This document shows, piece after piece, positions 9,201 to 17,902 of a stretch of 64,000 nt of DNA. The notes beneath the pieces are model-generated. The model searched no databases and had not been told where the DNA came from. It saw nothing but the letters and a program-made list of their open reading frames with translations. Both the position numbers and the translations under genes were made by a program. Numbering within the stretch: position 1 is the first letter of the stretch; each line of letters opens with the position of its first letter. The stretch is from Pedobacter namyangjuensis (GTDB lineage: Bacteria; Bacteroidota; Bacteroidia; Sphingobacteriales; Sphingobacteriaceae). Where the stretch lies: contig NZ_QMHQ01000002.1 of NCBI RefSeq assembly GCF_003313325.1, positions 62,001 through 126,000 on the forward strand, given 5' to 3'.

Positions 9201-10335
9201 CAGTAGCGTTTATTTAAAGCTTTTCGAAGACTTTTGCGCTAAAGAGTTCTCATGGCTTGATGATTTTGCACTCTTTAAATTGATTAGCCAACATCACCAA
9301 GAAAAACAATGGAGCGAATGGCCAGCGGAACTTAAGGTGAGGCAAGAAAAGGCGATAAAAAGATTCTCTAAAGAAAATGCCGAAAAATTGAATGAGATTA
9401 AATGGCAGCAATTTGTTTTCGACCTGCAGTGGAAAGAATTACAAGCTTATGCAAAAAAGTATGGCGTTAAGTTCATCGGCGATTTACCTATCTACATTTC
9501 ATACCATTCTGCAGATGTTTGGGCAAACCCGAATCTATTCAAATTGGACGATAAATTAACAGCAGAAGTTGTATCTGGAGTTCCGCCAGATGCTTTCTCA
9601 GATGATGGGCAGTTATGGGGAATGCCTATTTTTAATTGGGATGAAATGAAAAAAGACGGTTACCAATGGTGGATGCAGAGAATTGGTAAAAATTTAGCTC
9701 ATTTCGATCTTATCCGTCTAGATCATTTTAGAGCGTTTCACACCTATTGGGAAATACCAGCTACCGAGAAAACTGCAAAAAATGGCGTTTGGAAAAAAGG
9801 ACCTGGAAAGCATTTTTTTAATGCCGTGTATAAAACTTTCGGAAGTTTGCCTTTTATAGCCGAAGACTTGGGCGCAGAAATGGAGGAAGCCCTAGCGTTT
9901 AGGGAGGAGTTAGGTTTGCCGGGAATGAAAGTGCTGCAATTTGGTTTCGGAAAAAATCTAATTAACTCAGAACATACTTTGCATAACCATGAAAATGAAA
10001 ATTATGCCGTTTATACCGGCACGCATGATAACGATACGATTATAGGTTGGTACAAAAGTCTAGAAAAAGAAGATAAGAAAAGATTGAAAGCCTATTTTGG
10101 ACATAAGGTTACGAAACGAAATATCCACTTTGTGATGAATAGATTGGCACTTTCTAGCAATGCGAATATTGCGATTTTACAGGCGCAGGATTTGACAGGT
10201 TTAGATAGCGATGCAAGACTTAATACACCAGGAACTATAGAAGGAAACTGGATTTGGCGTATAAAACCTGGTCAATTAAATGAGGATGTTAGGCAATGGC
10301 TGACCAGAAACACAGTAATTTTTAGAAGGTCTTAG
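6250..10335 (+). CDS. treY: Bifunctional fusion: malto-oligosyltrehalose synthase (TreY) + 4-alpha-glucanotransferase (MalQ)
   Basis: The single open frame encodes 1361 residues with two complete enzymes. The frame opens at a TTG, but ATG at 6250 is the natural start. Residues about 1-860 are TreY (GH13_26), which converts the reducing end of a maltodextrin to a trehalose unit. Catalytic candidates are D281 (RIDHIDG), E309 (SVEKIL) and D549 (THDTKRGED). After a short Gly/Ser-rich linker (about 860-866), residues to 1361 are MalQ (GH77), which disproportionates maltodextrins, with D1158 (IRLDHFRAF), E1205 (IAEDLG) and D1260 (THDNDT). Both halves appear intact. Coupling a chain-length re-equilibrating enzyme to TreY would let short dextrins left after TreY/TreZ be re-extended. 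The frame is uninterrupted, so an assembly join is unlikely. Confidence 0.95.
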   Translation: MQVFKPTATYRVQLHKDFNFKALKKIIPYLNSLGIDTIYASPIFKAITGSQHGYDGVSPLEINPEIGTEEELVELSEILKRNNMFWLQDIVPNHMAFSPENEWLMDVLENGKKSEFYHYFDINFPNDIEDKRLMVPFLGECLEDAINERKISIVAKEKKLFLAYGDSNWPINEKSYDFIFGKKNGKKYFVDNFNGTKKGNPVRKKLDSLNQDLQLLNELTGLQFYRLCDWQDTTKKLNYRRFFTVNDLICLNIEHEDVFDHYHKYIVELVKKDVFQGLRIDHIDGLAHPEIYLERLRQVVGEDIYISVEKILAVDEQLPNNWSTQGDTGYDFLQLANNVLTNTTAESELTKFYKQYIKEDISPSELVPKKKKNILNEQMGGELANLRKLFEDLDFGNHKKLSALTAKDLETAIGELLVHCPVYRFYDTKFPLSKNAKTALAHTFKKAKEHSSNKSALSFLETSLFKETTDKAILKNRSVFYNRCMQFSGPLMAKGVEDTLMYNYNRLLAHNEVGDSLNRFGISIKHYHREMHKRYANFPYAMNATATHDTKRGEDTRARLIALAQNSERWERLVAALDELIDTPTIHPNDAYFVYQTLIGTLPLDDKDFKQFKIRVQEYLEKVLREAKRRSDWAKPDSNYEEVVKRFATSLIEPISKSDKLQQVLSDIEDEGLFNAVLQTVLKLTSPGIPDIYQGTELWDFSLVDPDNRRPVDYNLRSRLLKNFSKTHNLSHLWESRTTGEIKLWLTKQLLTIRKTNKSLFEDGKYIPVKVRGKLKKHVLSFLREYEGEKILVVLPLGLGAVEDLLKTDWRNTALQLNSTHLGEWKNLLSPEEDNVFVLNQKIKLSDLFDEFPIAILQLQSHKGSRGSGVFLPVTSLSSDQEVGSMGPEAYKFIDFLHQTKQRYWQLLPHNPVGRGNAYSPYSSSSSMAGNTLLISPKLLFEKGWLAEKDLVHNPKINAEINYQEAERLQKQYLAKAYENYKKSSSVYLKLFEDFCAKEFSWLDDFALFKLISQHHQEKQWSEWPAELKVRQEKAIKRFSKENAEKLNEIKWQQFVFDLQWKELQAYAKKYGVKFIGDLPIYISYHSADVWANPNLFKLDDKLTAEVVSGVPPDAFSDDGQLWGMPIFNWDEMKKDGYQWWMQRIGKNLAHFDLIRLDHFRAFHTYWEIPATEKTAKNGVWKKGPGKHFFNAVYKTFGSLPFIAEDLGAEMEEALAFREELGLPGMKVLQFGFGKNLINSEHTLHNHENENYAVYTGTHDNDTIIGWYKSLEKEDKKRLKAYFGHKVTKRNIHFVMNRLALSSNANIAILQAQDLTGLDSDARLNTPGTIEGNWIWRIKPGQLNEDVRQWLTRNTVIFRRS

Positions 10336-10439
10336 TTTATTTAACAAAACCCAAATAATGTTTTCTAACTGTTTTTTTCATTTCTGTTAAAATCAAACTA
10401 AAAATAAATACGCTTGTTGCTTTAATAAAGAACGTATAT

Positions 10440-11099
10440 ATGAAAAACTTGTTGAGCCTTTTTTGCATGCTGTTTTTTATGGCTTGCAATAACCCAAAGC
10501 AAAATTCAGATAGTAGAAATGCTAATTCAGTTGATACAACCGTTAAGGTAGATTCGATTGGGTTAACGCGGACTGACGCTATTGAAATACCTAAAAATGT
10601 AGACGAAATTAAGTCTGTTTATACGGCAACAAATAATCAGTTAGCCAAAGGCGAATTAGATTCTGTTTCTTACAAATACAATTGTTATAACGAGAAAAGT
10701 GGTACAATAACTTATTTTACAGCTAAAGGAAAGTTGCGGTTGATTAAGCATAGTTATGCAGAGTATGATCATCATAACGCTACAGATCAGTTTTTTGTAA
10801 TTGACGAAGTACCTTATTTCGTTTTTTACAATCGCGTTAATTGGAGTTTTGAATCTGGCGCTGCGGCTGAGGGTGCAACTAAAGACGACATTACCGAACA
10901 GCGATTTTATCTAGTTGATAACAAACCTGTCCAATGTCTAGAGAAAAAATTCTCCGTTTCATCAAAAGATAAGAAACCTAATGTAAATAATGCAGAAAAC
11001 AAAGTTGTAGAATGTAGCTCTTCCAAACCTTTAATTGATGCTCTCAAAAAACTTATAGCTTTTAAAAATCAGCCTAAAAAAGATTGTTTTGGCAGGTAA
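10440..11099 (+). CDS. Hypothetical lipoprotein
   Basis: This is a 219-residue exported protein with a lipoprotein signal. The hydrophobic stretch LLSLFCMLFFMA is followed by the lipid-attachment candidate C16 (FFMACNN). A polar Ser/Asn-rich spacer follows, then a mixed alpha/beta region with many aromatic residues (FFVIDEVPYFVFYN). I do not recognise a named domain. It lies alone between the trehalose operon and guaB, 104 bases after the TreY-MalQ stop. It is probably anchored in a membrane facing the periplasm or the surface. Confidence 0.75.
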   Translation: MKNLLSLFCMLFFMACNNPKQNSDSRNANSVDTTVKVDSIGLTRTDAIEIPKNVDEIKSVYTATNNQLAKGELDSVSYKYNCYNEKSGTITYFTAKGKLRLIKHSYAEYDHHNATDQFFVIDEVPYFVFYNRVNWSFESGAAAEGATKDDITEQRFYLVDNKPVQCLEKKFSVSSKDKKPNVNNAENKVVECSSSKPLIDALKKLIAFKNQPKKDCFGR

Positions 11100-11156
11100 C
11101 AACAATCCTTACATTTAAAAAACAAATCGCGGTTTTAATTATCAGTTTTTATATTG

Positions 11157-11164
11157 TATCTTTG
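11157..11164 (+). promoter_or_regulatory. Putative guaB promoter (-7 box)
   Basis: TATCTTTG is a perfect TAnnTTTG match, 33 bases upstream of the guaB ATG. No clear TTTG is found at 19-base spacing, so only the -7 element is supported. Confidence 0.5.
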
Positions 11165-11196
11165 CCCGGCAAATAAGAACTCCTAATTTATTTGCT

Positions 11197-12666
11197 ATGC
11201 AACTCGATCCCCAAAAATTTATTGCCACTGGTTTAACGTACGACGATGTATTGTTAGTTCCTGCTTATTCGGCCATTTTACCTCGTGATGTAGATACTTC
11301 GACGTATTTAACTAAGAAGATCAAGCTAAACGTTCCTTTAATTTCTGCCGCAATGGACACAGTTACGGAAGCGGAATTAGCTATAGCTATAGCTCAAAAC
11401 GGTGGTATTGGCATGTTGCACAAAAACATGACGATAGACCGTCAGGCAGAAGAAGTTCGTAAAGTAAAACGCTCTGAGAGCGGCATGATTCAAGATCCGG
11501 TTACGTTATTGGAAACGGCTGTAGTTGCAGATGCCTTTAAAATTATGAAAGAGCATAAAATTGGCGGTATTCCTGTGGTAACTGCCGATAACAAATTAGT
11601 AGGTATTATCACCAATCGCGATTTGCGTTTCCAGAAAAATATGGCTCGTCCTATCACAGAGGTAATGACAAAGGATAATTTGATTATTGCGCCAGAAGGA
11701 ACAAATTTAGTTCAAGCAGAGGAAATTTTACAAAACCATAAAATCGAAAAACTTCCAGTAGTTGATGCTAATGGCTTTTTAAGCGGTCTAATCACCTTCA
11801 AAGATATTTCTAAAGTAAAAAATTATCCTGTAGCATGTAAAGACGAAAAAGGTCGTTTACGTGTTGGCGCTGCGGTTGGTGTTACAGCAGACACTTTACA
11901 AAGGGTAGATGCGTTGGTTAAAGCAGGCGTTGACGTTATTACGATTGATACTGCCCATGGACACTCAAAAGGTGTAGTAGATAAACTTAAGGAAGTAAAA
12001 GCAAAATACCCAGATTTACAGGTAATTGTTGGTAATATTGCAACTGGCGATGCAGCTAGATATTTAGCTGACGCAGGTGCTGATGCCGTAAAAGTGGGTA
12101 TTGGTCCGGGTTCTATTTGTACTACCAGAATTATCGCTGGTGTAGGTGTACCTCAATTATATGCAGTTTTCGAGTGTGCGAAAGCTTTAAAAGGTACTGG
12201 CGTTCCGGTAATTGCTGATGGTGGAATTAAACATACTGGAGATATCGCAAAAGCAATTGCTTCTGGTGCAAGTACGGTAATGGCCGGTTCATTATTTGCC
12301 GGAGTAGAAGAGTCGCCAGGTGAAACCATTATTTACGAAGGACGTAAGTTCAAATCTTATCGTGGAATGGGTTCTATAGAAGCAATGGAGCAAGGTTCTA
12401 AAGACCGTTATTTCCAAGATGTAGAAGACGATATTAAAAAATTAGTGCCTGAAGGTATTGTAGGTCGTGTGCCGTTTAAAGGTACTTTGGCAGAAGTAAT
12501 GTACCAATACATTGGTGGTTTACGTGCAAGTATGGGCTATTGTGGAGCGCCAACAATCGATAAATTGCAAGAAGCACAATTTGTACAAATCACCGCTGCC
12601 GGTATGAGAGAAAGTCATCCGCACGATATCACCATCACTAAAGAAGCACCAAATTATACAAGATAA
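11197..12666 (+). CDS. guaB: Inosine-5'-monophosphate dehydrogenase GuaB
   Basis: The 489-residue enzyme catalyses IMP + NAD to XMP, the committed step of GMP synthesis. The catalytic barrel is interrupted at about residues 95-205 by two CBS domains ([23 protein letters not shown]). The active-site loop GPGSICTTR places the catalytic Cys at 308, and the flap contains [10 protein letters not shown]. The length is the normal bacterial one. It is apparently a single-gene unit, with its own promoter box and a strong terminator downstream. guaA is not in the window. Confidence 0.98.
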   Translation: MQLDPQKFIATGLTYDDVLLVPAYSAILPRDVDTSTYLTKKIKLNVPLISAAMDTVTEAELAIAIAQNGGIGMLHKNMTIDRQAEEVRKVKRSESGMIQDPVTLLETAVVADAFKIMKEHKIGGIPVVTADNKLVGIITNRDLRFQKNMARPITEVMTKDNLIIAPEGTNLVQAEEILQNHKIEKLPVVDANGFLSGLITFKDISKVKNYPVACKDEKGRLRVGAAVGVTADTLQRVDALVKAGVDVITIDTAHGHSKGVVDKLKEVKAKYPDLQVIVGNIATGDAARYLADAGADAVKVGIGPGSICTTRIIAGVGVPQLYAVFECAKALKGTGVPVIADGGIKHTGDIAKAIASGASTVMAGSLFAGVEESPGETIIYEGRKFKSYRGMGSIEAMEQGSKDRYFQDVEDDIKKLVPEGIVGRVPFKGTLAEVMYQYIGGLRASMGYCGAPTIDKLQEAQFVQITAAGMRESHPHDITITKEAPNYTR

Positions 12667-12671
12667 AAAAC

Positions 12672-12729
12672 TCCCTTGGCCCCATGAAAGGGGAAATAAT
12701 TGAAAGTCCCCTTTAGGAGATTTAGGGAA
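12672..12729. repeat. Degenerate palindromic intergenic element
   Basis: The segment just after guaB carries nested complementary blocks (CCCCATGAAAGGGG and TCCCCTTTAGGAGA). It resembles a type of short palindromic element I recall as scattered through intergenic regions of Bacteroidota chromosomes. It carries no gene. Copy number cannot be judged from one window. Confidence 0.4.
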
Positions 12730-12739
12730 AAGCAAATAC

Positions 12740-12774
12740 AGCGGGGCATCGGTTACGATAGCCCCGCTTTTTGT
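12740..12774 (+). terminator. Rho-independent terminator downstream of guaB
   Basis: An 8-bp GC-rich stem (AGCGGGGC with GCCCCGCT), a 13-base loop and a T-run TTTTGTT lie 74 bases after the guaB stop. Confidence 0.88.
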
Positions 12775-13169
12775 TACAATCTTTTTGTATGGCCACACTC
12801 AAGCGAGTCGGAGTGGCAGTACAACAAAAAGTATTTCCACTGCAATCGGGTTTAAAAAACCAAAGCTTTTGCAATTATTTAAGTTCTGAAATTTGCAACG
12901 TCAAATAGCATCACTTCAGAGAGGTAATAAACGGGATTGAAACGGAAATCCTTTTTACGAAGACCAGATTCATCTGGTTTTAATATTAAAAAGATTGTAG
13001 TAAAAAGCCCGGCGAACGTTGGTAAAAGCTTCACTATTGCCTTTCCAAAAAAAATATCATAAAATCCATCTATGTCCAACTCGTACTAAATTGACGAGTT
13101 CATATAAGTTCCACCTCTCCATATTTAATTTGTTGAGTAAAATAATTTGCCTATAAATTCAAAATAAAA
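12775..13169. other. Intergenic stretch without a supported gene
   Basis: Part of the 594-base gap between guaB and the TonB receptor. It holds a GGCCAC...GTGGC inverted repeat near 12787-12815, a small perfect hairpin at 12963-12978 (ACCAGA-TTCA-TCTGGT) and a 7-bp inverted repeat at 13078-13100. A 66-codon leftward frame (12879-13079) is open but has no recognisable domain. The region could be a decayed gene remnant; I see no proof. Confidence 0.4.
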
Positions 13170-13200
13170 TTTGGTAAATAAATTTTTTAAAATACATTTG
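13170..13200 (+). promoter_or_regulatory. Bacteroidota-type promoter of the TonB receptor
   Basis: TTTG (13170-13173), exactly 19 bases, then TACATTTG (13193-13200) is a full match to the consensus TTTG-N19-TAnnTTTG described for Bacteroides. It lies 60 bases upstream of the start codon. Confidence 0.75.
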
Positions 13201-13260
13201 TCTATATAATCTATAGAATTAGTAGATAATGAAGATTAAATCTAATATTAAATCAAACGA

Positions 13261-15849
13261 ATGAAACAACCGTACTTATCATTTCTAACGCTACTTTCCT
13301 TTTTGCTACTATCAAACATTGTGCTTGCACAGAATACGGTTACTGGTATTGTTAAAAGAAGCGATGGTACACCTGTACCACATGCAACCATTAAAATACG
13401 TGGCACAAACTTAAGCGTTGCTGCAGATGGAGAGGGTAAATTTAATATTAGCACAACGCAACAACCTCCATTTTATATTCAAATAAGTTCAGTTGGCTAC
13501 AAGCCACAAGATTTTCAGATCCTAAAACTTCAAGATACGGCATTGGAGTTGATATTAGTAGAAAACGCCTTGCTGGATCAAATTGTAGTAACCTCTAGAA
13601 GGCGCTCTGAAGTTTTACAAGATGTGCCTATTGCAATTACTGTAATTGGCGGGCAGGCAGCTGAAAATGCTGGTGCGTTTAATGTAAACCGCTTAAAGGA
13701 ATTGGTGCCTTCTGTACAACTTTACGCATCTAACGCTCGTAACACTACTTTAAATATTCGAGGCCTAGGTTCAACATTTGGATTAACTAACGACGGTATT
13801 GATCCGGGAGTGGGCTTTTATGTAGACGGCGTTTACCATGCTCGTCCTGCTGCAACCTCAACTGATTTTTTGGACATCGAGCAGATTGAAGTAATACGCG
13901 GACCCCAAGGTACATTGTTCGGTAAAAATACAACTGCCGGTGCATTTAACATCACGACCACAAAACCTACGCAAACACCAACTGCAAAGGCTGAACTAAG
14001 TGTTGGAAATTATAATTTTATACAAGCTAAAGCATCGGTTTCTGGTGGTTTAGCCACAAATTTAGCTGCAAAGCTGTCGATCTCTGGCACGCAAAGAGAC
14101 GGTACAATTTGGAATACAATAGAAGAAAGAAAATACAGCGGACAAAATAATCTTGGTTTTAAAGGACAACTCTACTACACGCCATCTGATAAACTACAGG
14201 TTTTATTAAGTGGTGATGTAAGCATACAGCATCCGGCTGGCTATCCTTTAGTTATCGCCGGAATAACTACAACAGAAAGAAGTGCGTACCGCCAATATGC
14301 CAAAATAATTTCAGATTTAGGTTATCAGCAACCGAAAGTAGATCCTTTTTCGCGTGAAATTGCCACCAATACACCTTGGCGACACAATCAATCTATCGGC
14401 GGAATCTCTTTAAACGTAGATTATAAAATTGGAAACGGTACGCTTACTTCAACAACAGCCTGGCGTTTTTGGAATTGGGATCCGACAAATGATAGGGATT
14501 TTTCGGAGTTTTCTGCACTTACAAAATCTCAAGGAAACACTCGCCACGATCAATATTCTCAAGAAGTTAGGTACGCGGGTAATATAGCCGAAAAATTGAG
14601 TGGTGTAGTTGGTGTGTTTGTGCTTGGTCAAAATTTGCAAGGCCTCGGCCAAACCGAGGAAGTTGGTAAAGATCAGTGGAGGTTTGTTCAAACTTCTAAT
14701 ACTGGAAGCCAAGCTTTGTACAGCACACCTGGGCTATTAGATGGATATGGAATTACAACAAATTCTACCATCAAATCCTTAAGTGCTGCGGTATTTGCAC
14801 AAGCCGATTGGGAATTTATAGATCATCTGCATATTTTGCCGGGTTTAAGATATACCTACGATAAGAAAGACGTGGATTACGACAGAAATACTTATGGCGG
14901 ACTGCAGACTACCGATGCAGCGTTACTGGCATTAAAGGCGGCGGTTTACAGTAACCAGCAGTTTAACACCAATACAGATAATAACAATTTGTCGGGTAAC
15001 ATCACTTTATCTTATCGTCCTAATGGCAATTTAAATGCTTACGGAACTTTCTCTACCGCTTACAAACCTGTCGGCGTAAATGTTGGTGGTCTCCCAACTA
15101 CATCAACCGGCGATGCAGACTTATCTCTAGCCGTTGTAAAGCCAGAGTACGTGCAACACTACGAACTAGGAGTAAAAACCAAACCAGCAAAAGGGTTATT
15201 GGTAAACGTAACTGCATTTAATACCGACATAAAAGATTATCAAACTAATGTGCAATCGCCACAGTTGGGTGTAAATAGAGGATATCTTTCTAATGCCGAG
15301 AAAGTTAATGTTAGGGGATTGGAAATTGATGGTAGTTTACAATTGGAAAGATTCCTAACGTTAAATGCTGCACTAGCTTATTTGGATGGCAAATATGTTA
15401 AGTTTACAAATGCACCATTACCTTTAGAAGAAACTGGGCATACAGAATTGATTAATGGAGTGGCTACGCAAGTTGCCTTTAAAGATGCTTCTGGAGGAAG
15501 ATTACCTGGGATATCAAAATGGAATATTTCTGGTGGAACGGAATTAAGCACTGCCGGGTCTTTAGCGACAAAAAATGGAAGATATTTTGTTGCAGCTGAT
15601 GCATCTTACCGTTCTGGCTATTCATCTAATCCAACACCATCACGCGTATTAAATATTGACGCTTATGCATTGCTGAATGCTAGAGCGGGTTTCAAATCAG
15701 AAAAGTTCTCGATTTTTGTTTGGAGCAGAAATATTGCCAACAAAAATTACTACGAGCAATTACAGGCTGCTGCGGGTAACGCAGGTTTGTATGCTGGTGT
15801 ATTGGGAGATCCAAGAACTTATGGTGCTACTTTACGTTTTAGTTTTTAA
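13261..15849 (+). CDS. TonB-dependent outer-membrane receptor with carboxypeptidase-regulatory-like N-domain
   Basis: The 862-residue protein starts with a signal peptide ending LAQN. It continues with a CarboxypepD_reg-like domain (about 24-110, VTGIVKRSDGTPVPHATIKI), a TonB plug (VIRGPQGTLFGKNTTAG) and a long beta-barrel ending in the aromatic RFSF. The plug motifs (DGVYHARPA, NIRGLGS) resemble FepA/CirA-type receptors rather than SusC. No SusD partner follows, which favours a siderophore, cobalamin or small-molecule substrate over a glycan. It stands alone, preceded by a consensus promoter. No Fur-like box was recognised. The substrate is undetermined. Confidence 0.93.
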   Translation: MKQPYLSFLTLLSFLLLSNIVLAQNTVTGIVKRSDGTPVPHATIKIRGTNLSVAADGEGKFNISTTQQPPFYIQISSVGYKPQDFQILKLQDTALELILVENALLDQIVVTSRRRSEVLQDVPIAITVIGGQAAENAGAFNVNRLKELVPSVQLYASNARNTTLNIRGLGSTFGLTNDGIDPGVGFYVDGVYHARPAATSTDFLDIEQIEVIRGPQGTLFGKNTTAGAFNITTTKPTQTPTAKAELSVGNYNFIQAKASVSGGLATNLAAKLSISGTQRDGTIWNTIEERKYSGQNNLGFKGQLYYTPSDKLQVLLSGDVSIQHPAGYPLVIAGITTTERSAYRQYAKIISDLGYQQPKVDPFSREIATNTPWRHNQSIGGISLNVDYKIGNGTLTSTTAWRFWNWDPTNDRDFSEFSALTKSQGNTRHDQYSQEVRYAGNIAEKLSGVVGVFVLGQNLQGLGQTEEVGKDQWRFVQTSNTGSQALYSTPGLLDGYGITTNSTIKSLSAAVFAQADWEFIDHLHILPGLRYTYDKKDVDYDRNTYGGLQTTDAALLALKAAVYSNQQFNTNTDNNNLSGNITLSYRPNGNLNAYGTFSTAYKPVGVNVGGLPTTSTGDADLSLAVVKPEYVQHYELGVKTKPAKGLLVNVTAFNTDIKDYQTNVQSPQLGVNRGYLSNAEKVNVRGLEIDGSLQLERFLTLNAALAYLDGKYVKFTNAPLPLEETGHTELINGVATQVAFKDASGGRLPGISKWNISGGTELSTAGSLATKNGRYFVAADASYRSGYSSNPTPSRVLNIDAYALLNARAGFKSEKFSIFVWSRNIANKNYYEQLQAAAGNAGLYAGVLGDPRTYGATLRFSF

Positions 15850-15921
15850 GTACTTTTCAATAGTTTAATTTGTTCATTTGTTGTGATGCGCTATAAATTA
15901 TAGAATTACAGCATGATAGAT

Positions 15922-15965
15922 TGAACCAATGACTATTGACCAATGAACTATTGAGCCAATGAACG
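15922..15965. repeat. Short degenerate tandem repeat (CCAATGA/TATTGA units)
   Basis: The units ACCAATGAC, TATTGACCAATGAAC and TATTGAGCCAATGAACG follow each other just upstream of the LOG gene. The CCAATGA core appears three times within 44 bases. I do not see it elsewhere in the window. Confidence 0.6.
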
Positions 15966-15979
15966 AGGAATCTTTTTGC

Positions 15980-15987
15980 TATTTTTG
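15980..15987 (+). promoter_or_regulatory. Putative -7 promoter box of the LOG gene
   Basis: TATTTTTG matches TAnnTTTG and ends 18 bases before the ATG at 16006, implying a very short 5' leader. No -33 match was found. Confidence 0.45.
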
Positions 15988-16005
15988 AGCCAAAATTTAT
16001 AAAAG

Positions 16006-16590
16006 ATGAAATCACTTTGTGTTTATTGCGGGTCTAATTTTAATGGCGATCCGGCAGTGCTGCAAGCTGTTGAGAGCTTAGCCAGAACAATGGTAGAACG
16101 AGATATTACCCTGGTTTACGGTGGTGGAAGTGTTGGCGTAATGGGTTTAATTGCAAACGAAGTTTTGAAATTAAATGGTAAGGCAATAGGGGTTATTCCA
16201 CAGTTTTTAATGGATAAGGAGGTTGGACATACAGGTTTAACCGAAATGATTGTAACCGAAAATATGCATCAACGCAAACAGAAAATGGCCGATTTATCTG
16301 ACGGATTTTTAGTGTTGCCGGGCGGTTTTGGTACGTTAGAAGAGCTTTTTGAGGTGCTTACTTGGTTGCAGTTAGGTTTGCATGGTAAAGCAATTGGCGT
16401 GTTAAACGTAGGTGGTTTTTACGATTTCTTGTTTAAGCAAATGGATGTGATGGTAGAAAACCGTTTTTTAAAACAAGCAAATAGAGATTTGATTTTTAAC
16501 GAAACAGATGTGCAAAACTTAATAAACAAAATGGAGCATTTTGTGGCAAAGCCCGATGAAGTTTGGTTTAAGGATAGAAATCTAGTATAA
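16006..16590 (+). CDS. LOG family protein (TIGR00730), nucleotide 5'-monophosphate phosphoribohydrolase
   Basis: The 194-residue Rossmann-fold protein carries the two LOG signatures, YGGGSVGVMG and PGGFGTLEE. Family members (plant LONELY GUY, bacterial YgdH/PpnN relatives) hydrolyse cytokinin riboside or purine nucleoside 5'-monophosphates to base and ribose-5-phosphate. In a bacterium the role is more probably nucleotide salvage than cytokinin signalling. The length and the acidic/Arg active-site region (MHQRKQKM) are intact. The stop is one base away from the stop of the convergent DUF2721 gene, leaving no room for a terminator. Confidence 0.93.
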   Translation: MKSLCVYCGSNFNGDPAVLQAVESLARTMVERDITLVYGGGSVGVMGLIANEVLKLNGKAIGVIPQFLMDKEVGHTGLTEMIVTENMHQRKQKMADLSDGFLVLPGGFGTLEELFEVLTWLQLGLHGKAIGVLNVGGFYDFLFKQMDVMVENRFLKQANRDLIFNETDVQNLINKMEHFVAKPDEVWFKDRNLV

Positions 16591-16591
16591 A

Positions 16592-17032
16592 CTATTTGTC
16601 GAATTTGTTTTTAATGTAACTTACTATAGATGGGTCTTTCAGATCTTCCATGTCGCTAAGCTGAAATTCTAAAGCTTTTGTACTTAATTGTATTTCAATT
16701 AAAGAAGTAATTAACGATGCTAAAAAGGCAATTAGACTGATGGCAAATAGAATTTCTGCAATCATCTCGTTTTCTATATAGATGAAAAACATGCATACAA
16801 TGCAGGCTAAAAAACTACAAACACCGTAGGCCTGCATATTTTTAATTAGCCTTAACCGGTAACGTAAATTTCTAATTTGGTGGTGTAGCAATGCATTTTC
16901 TTCTTCTGCTTTGTACTTAGCATGCAAGCTTCTTACTAAACTTGCCAAGGCTAAAAATCTATTGGTGTAGGCCAACATAATTAAACTAATTGCCGGAAAC
17001 AACAAAGCGGGAACGTTAATGCTAAGACTCAT
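16592..17032 (-). CDS. DUF2721 family membrane protein
   Basis: The 146-residue protein starts with a hydrophobic segment (NVPALLFPAISLIMLAYTNR) and the RFLALASLVRSLH signature of DUF2721. A charged helix, probably coiled coil (about 40-65), follows, then two more membrane segments (about 70-115). The function of the family is unknown. It probably resides in the inner membrane. It is convergent with the LOG gene and has no obvious partner. Confidence 0.8.
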   Translation of the reverse strand: MSLSINVPALLFPAISLIMLAYTNRFLALASLVRSLHAKYKAEEENALLHHQIRNLRYRLRLIKNMQAYGVCSFLACIVCMFFIYIENEMIAEILFAISLIAFLASLITSLIEIQLSTKALEFQLSDMEDLKDPSIVSYIKNKFDK

Positions 17033-17080
17033 GCGAGGAACAATTTATAGGTCAAACATATCAAATAATCACTAATAAGC

Positions 17081-17791
17081 CTATAAAAAGTTGTCTTTAA
17101 TAATTTCCCAAGTCCAAGGTTTTTTAAATGTCTGAAAAGTTCTAAGTGCTCCTGTATTTAACGGTTCTTCGTAAACTTGATTGGCAACGTTCCTAGCAAA
17201 CATGTTCCCTGTAGTATGCTTCAATTTTTTTATGATAAAATCATATTTTACATCGCTAACCTCGCCAGAAGTTGGGTTGTAATAAGTATTGTTTGCAGCC
17301 ACTAAATTCCAAGTTTTTTGCTGAAACTTAAATTGATAATCTAATTTCCAGCGCCAACCACCGCCACCTTCAAAGCCCAAATGCAAACTATTGCTTGATA
17401 TTTTGAGCGATTTTAAAGGTTCGCCCATTTCTCCTCCTTCGTTTTCGCGTAAAATAAAATTATTGTTCTGCAATGCTAGGGTATATTTCCCTTTTGCGTC
17501 TTTAAAATATACCGCTAACATTCTAGGTTTCTGAAATTCCTTTATAATCTCCGTGCTATTATCGCCATAAGCCCTATGTTCTGTAATGGCCAAATTGTGT
17601 TCCAGAATAATAGCCATGTCCGGCAGATCGTCGTGGTTTAAATCCCCGTAAGCGGTGTCAATCACGGTCCATTTATTAGGAGTTATTGAACCAATGTCTG
17701 TGCCTTGTTTATTTAAGTTTGGGTAATAAAAGTTTTGTTGCGCAAAGCTGATTTGTACACTGCAGAATAATAGGAGAAACAGGTATTTCAT
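17081..17791 (-). CDS. Hypothetical exported protein with an FG-GAP/VCBS-like acidic repeat
   Basis: The start at 17791 (MKYLFLLLFCSVQISFAQQ) gives a clear signal peptide; the frame extends 13 codons further upstream without support. The mature protein has one motif of the type found in calcium-binding beta-propeller or integrin-like repeats (YGDLNHDDLPDMAII). A region that reads like a lipid-free beta sandwich follows (GGGGWRWKLDYQFKF). About 236 residues. No named family is recognised with confidence. Probably periplasmic. Confidence 0.72.
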   Translation of the reverse strand: MKYLFLLLFCSVQISFAQQNFYYPNLNKQGTDIGSITPNKWTVIDTAYGDLNHDDLPDMAIILEHNLAITEHRAYGDNSTEIIKEFQKPRMLAVYFKDAKGKYTLALQNNNFILRENEGGEMGEPLKSLKISSNSLHLGFEGGGGWRWKLDYQFKFQQKTWNLVAANNTYYNPTSGEVSDVKYDFIIKKLKHTTGNMFARNVANQVYEEPLNTGALRTFQTFKKPWTWEIIKDNFL

Positions 17792-17837
17792 AATTATGCT
17801 AACGCAAAACAGTGCTGTTTGTTGTAGCAATGTATTG

Positions 17838-17902
17838 GGTTAAATAAACCGGATAGAAATGGCAGCCCCGAGGAACGAGGGCCATAATGGATAGCCGGAC
17901 TG
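17838..17902. repeat. Probable intergenic repeat element
   Basis: The segment between the exported protein and the carboxylase contains blocks AACCGGATAGAAATGGC, GCCCCGAGGAACG and GGATAGCCGGAC. I recognise these as recurrent in intergenic DNA of Sphingobacteriia. CCGGATAG and GGATAGCCGG may form an imperfect inverted pair. There is no coding potential. Confidence 0.4.

Noticed and set aside
12879..13079. Leftward frame of 66 codons between guaB and the TonB receptor
   Set aside because: It is open and uncontested, but has no recognisable domain, no promoter and an atypical mix of hydrophobic and aromatic residues. It may be a gene remnant; not called as a gene.
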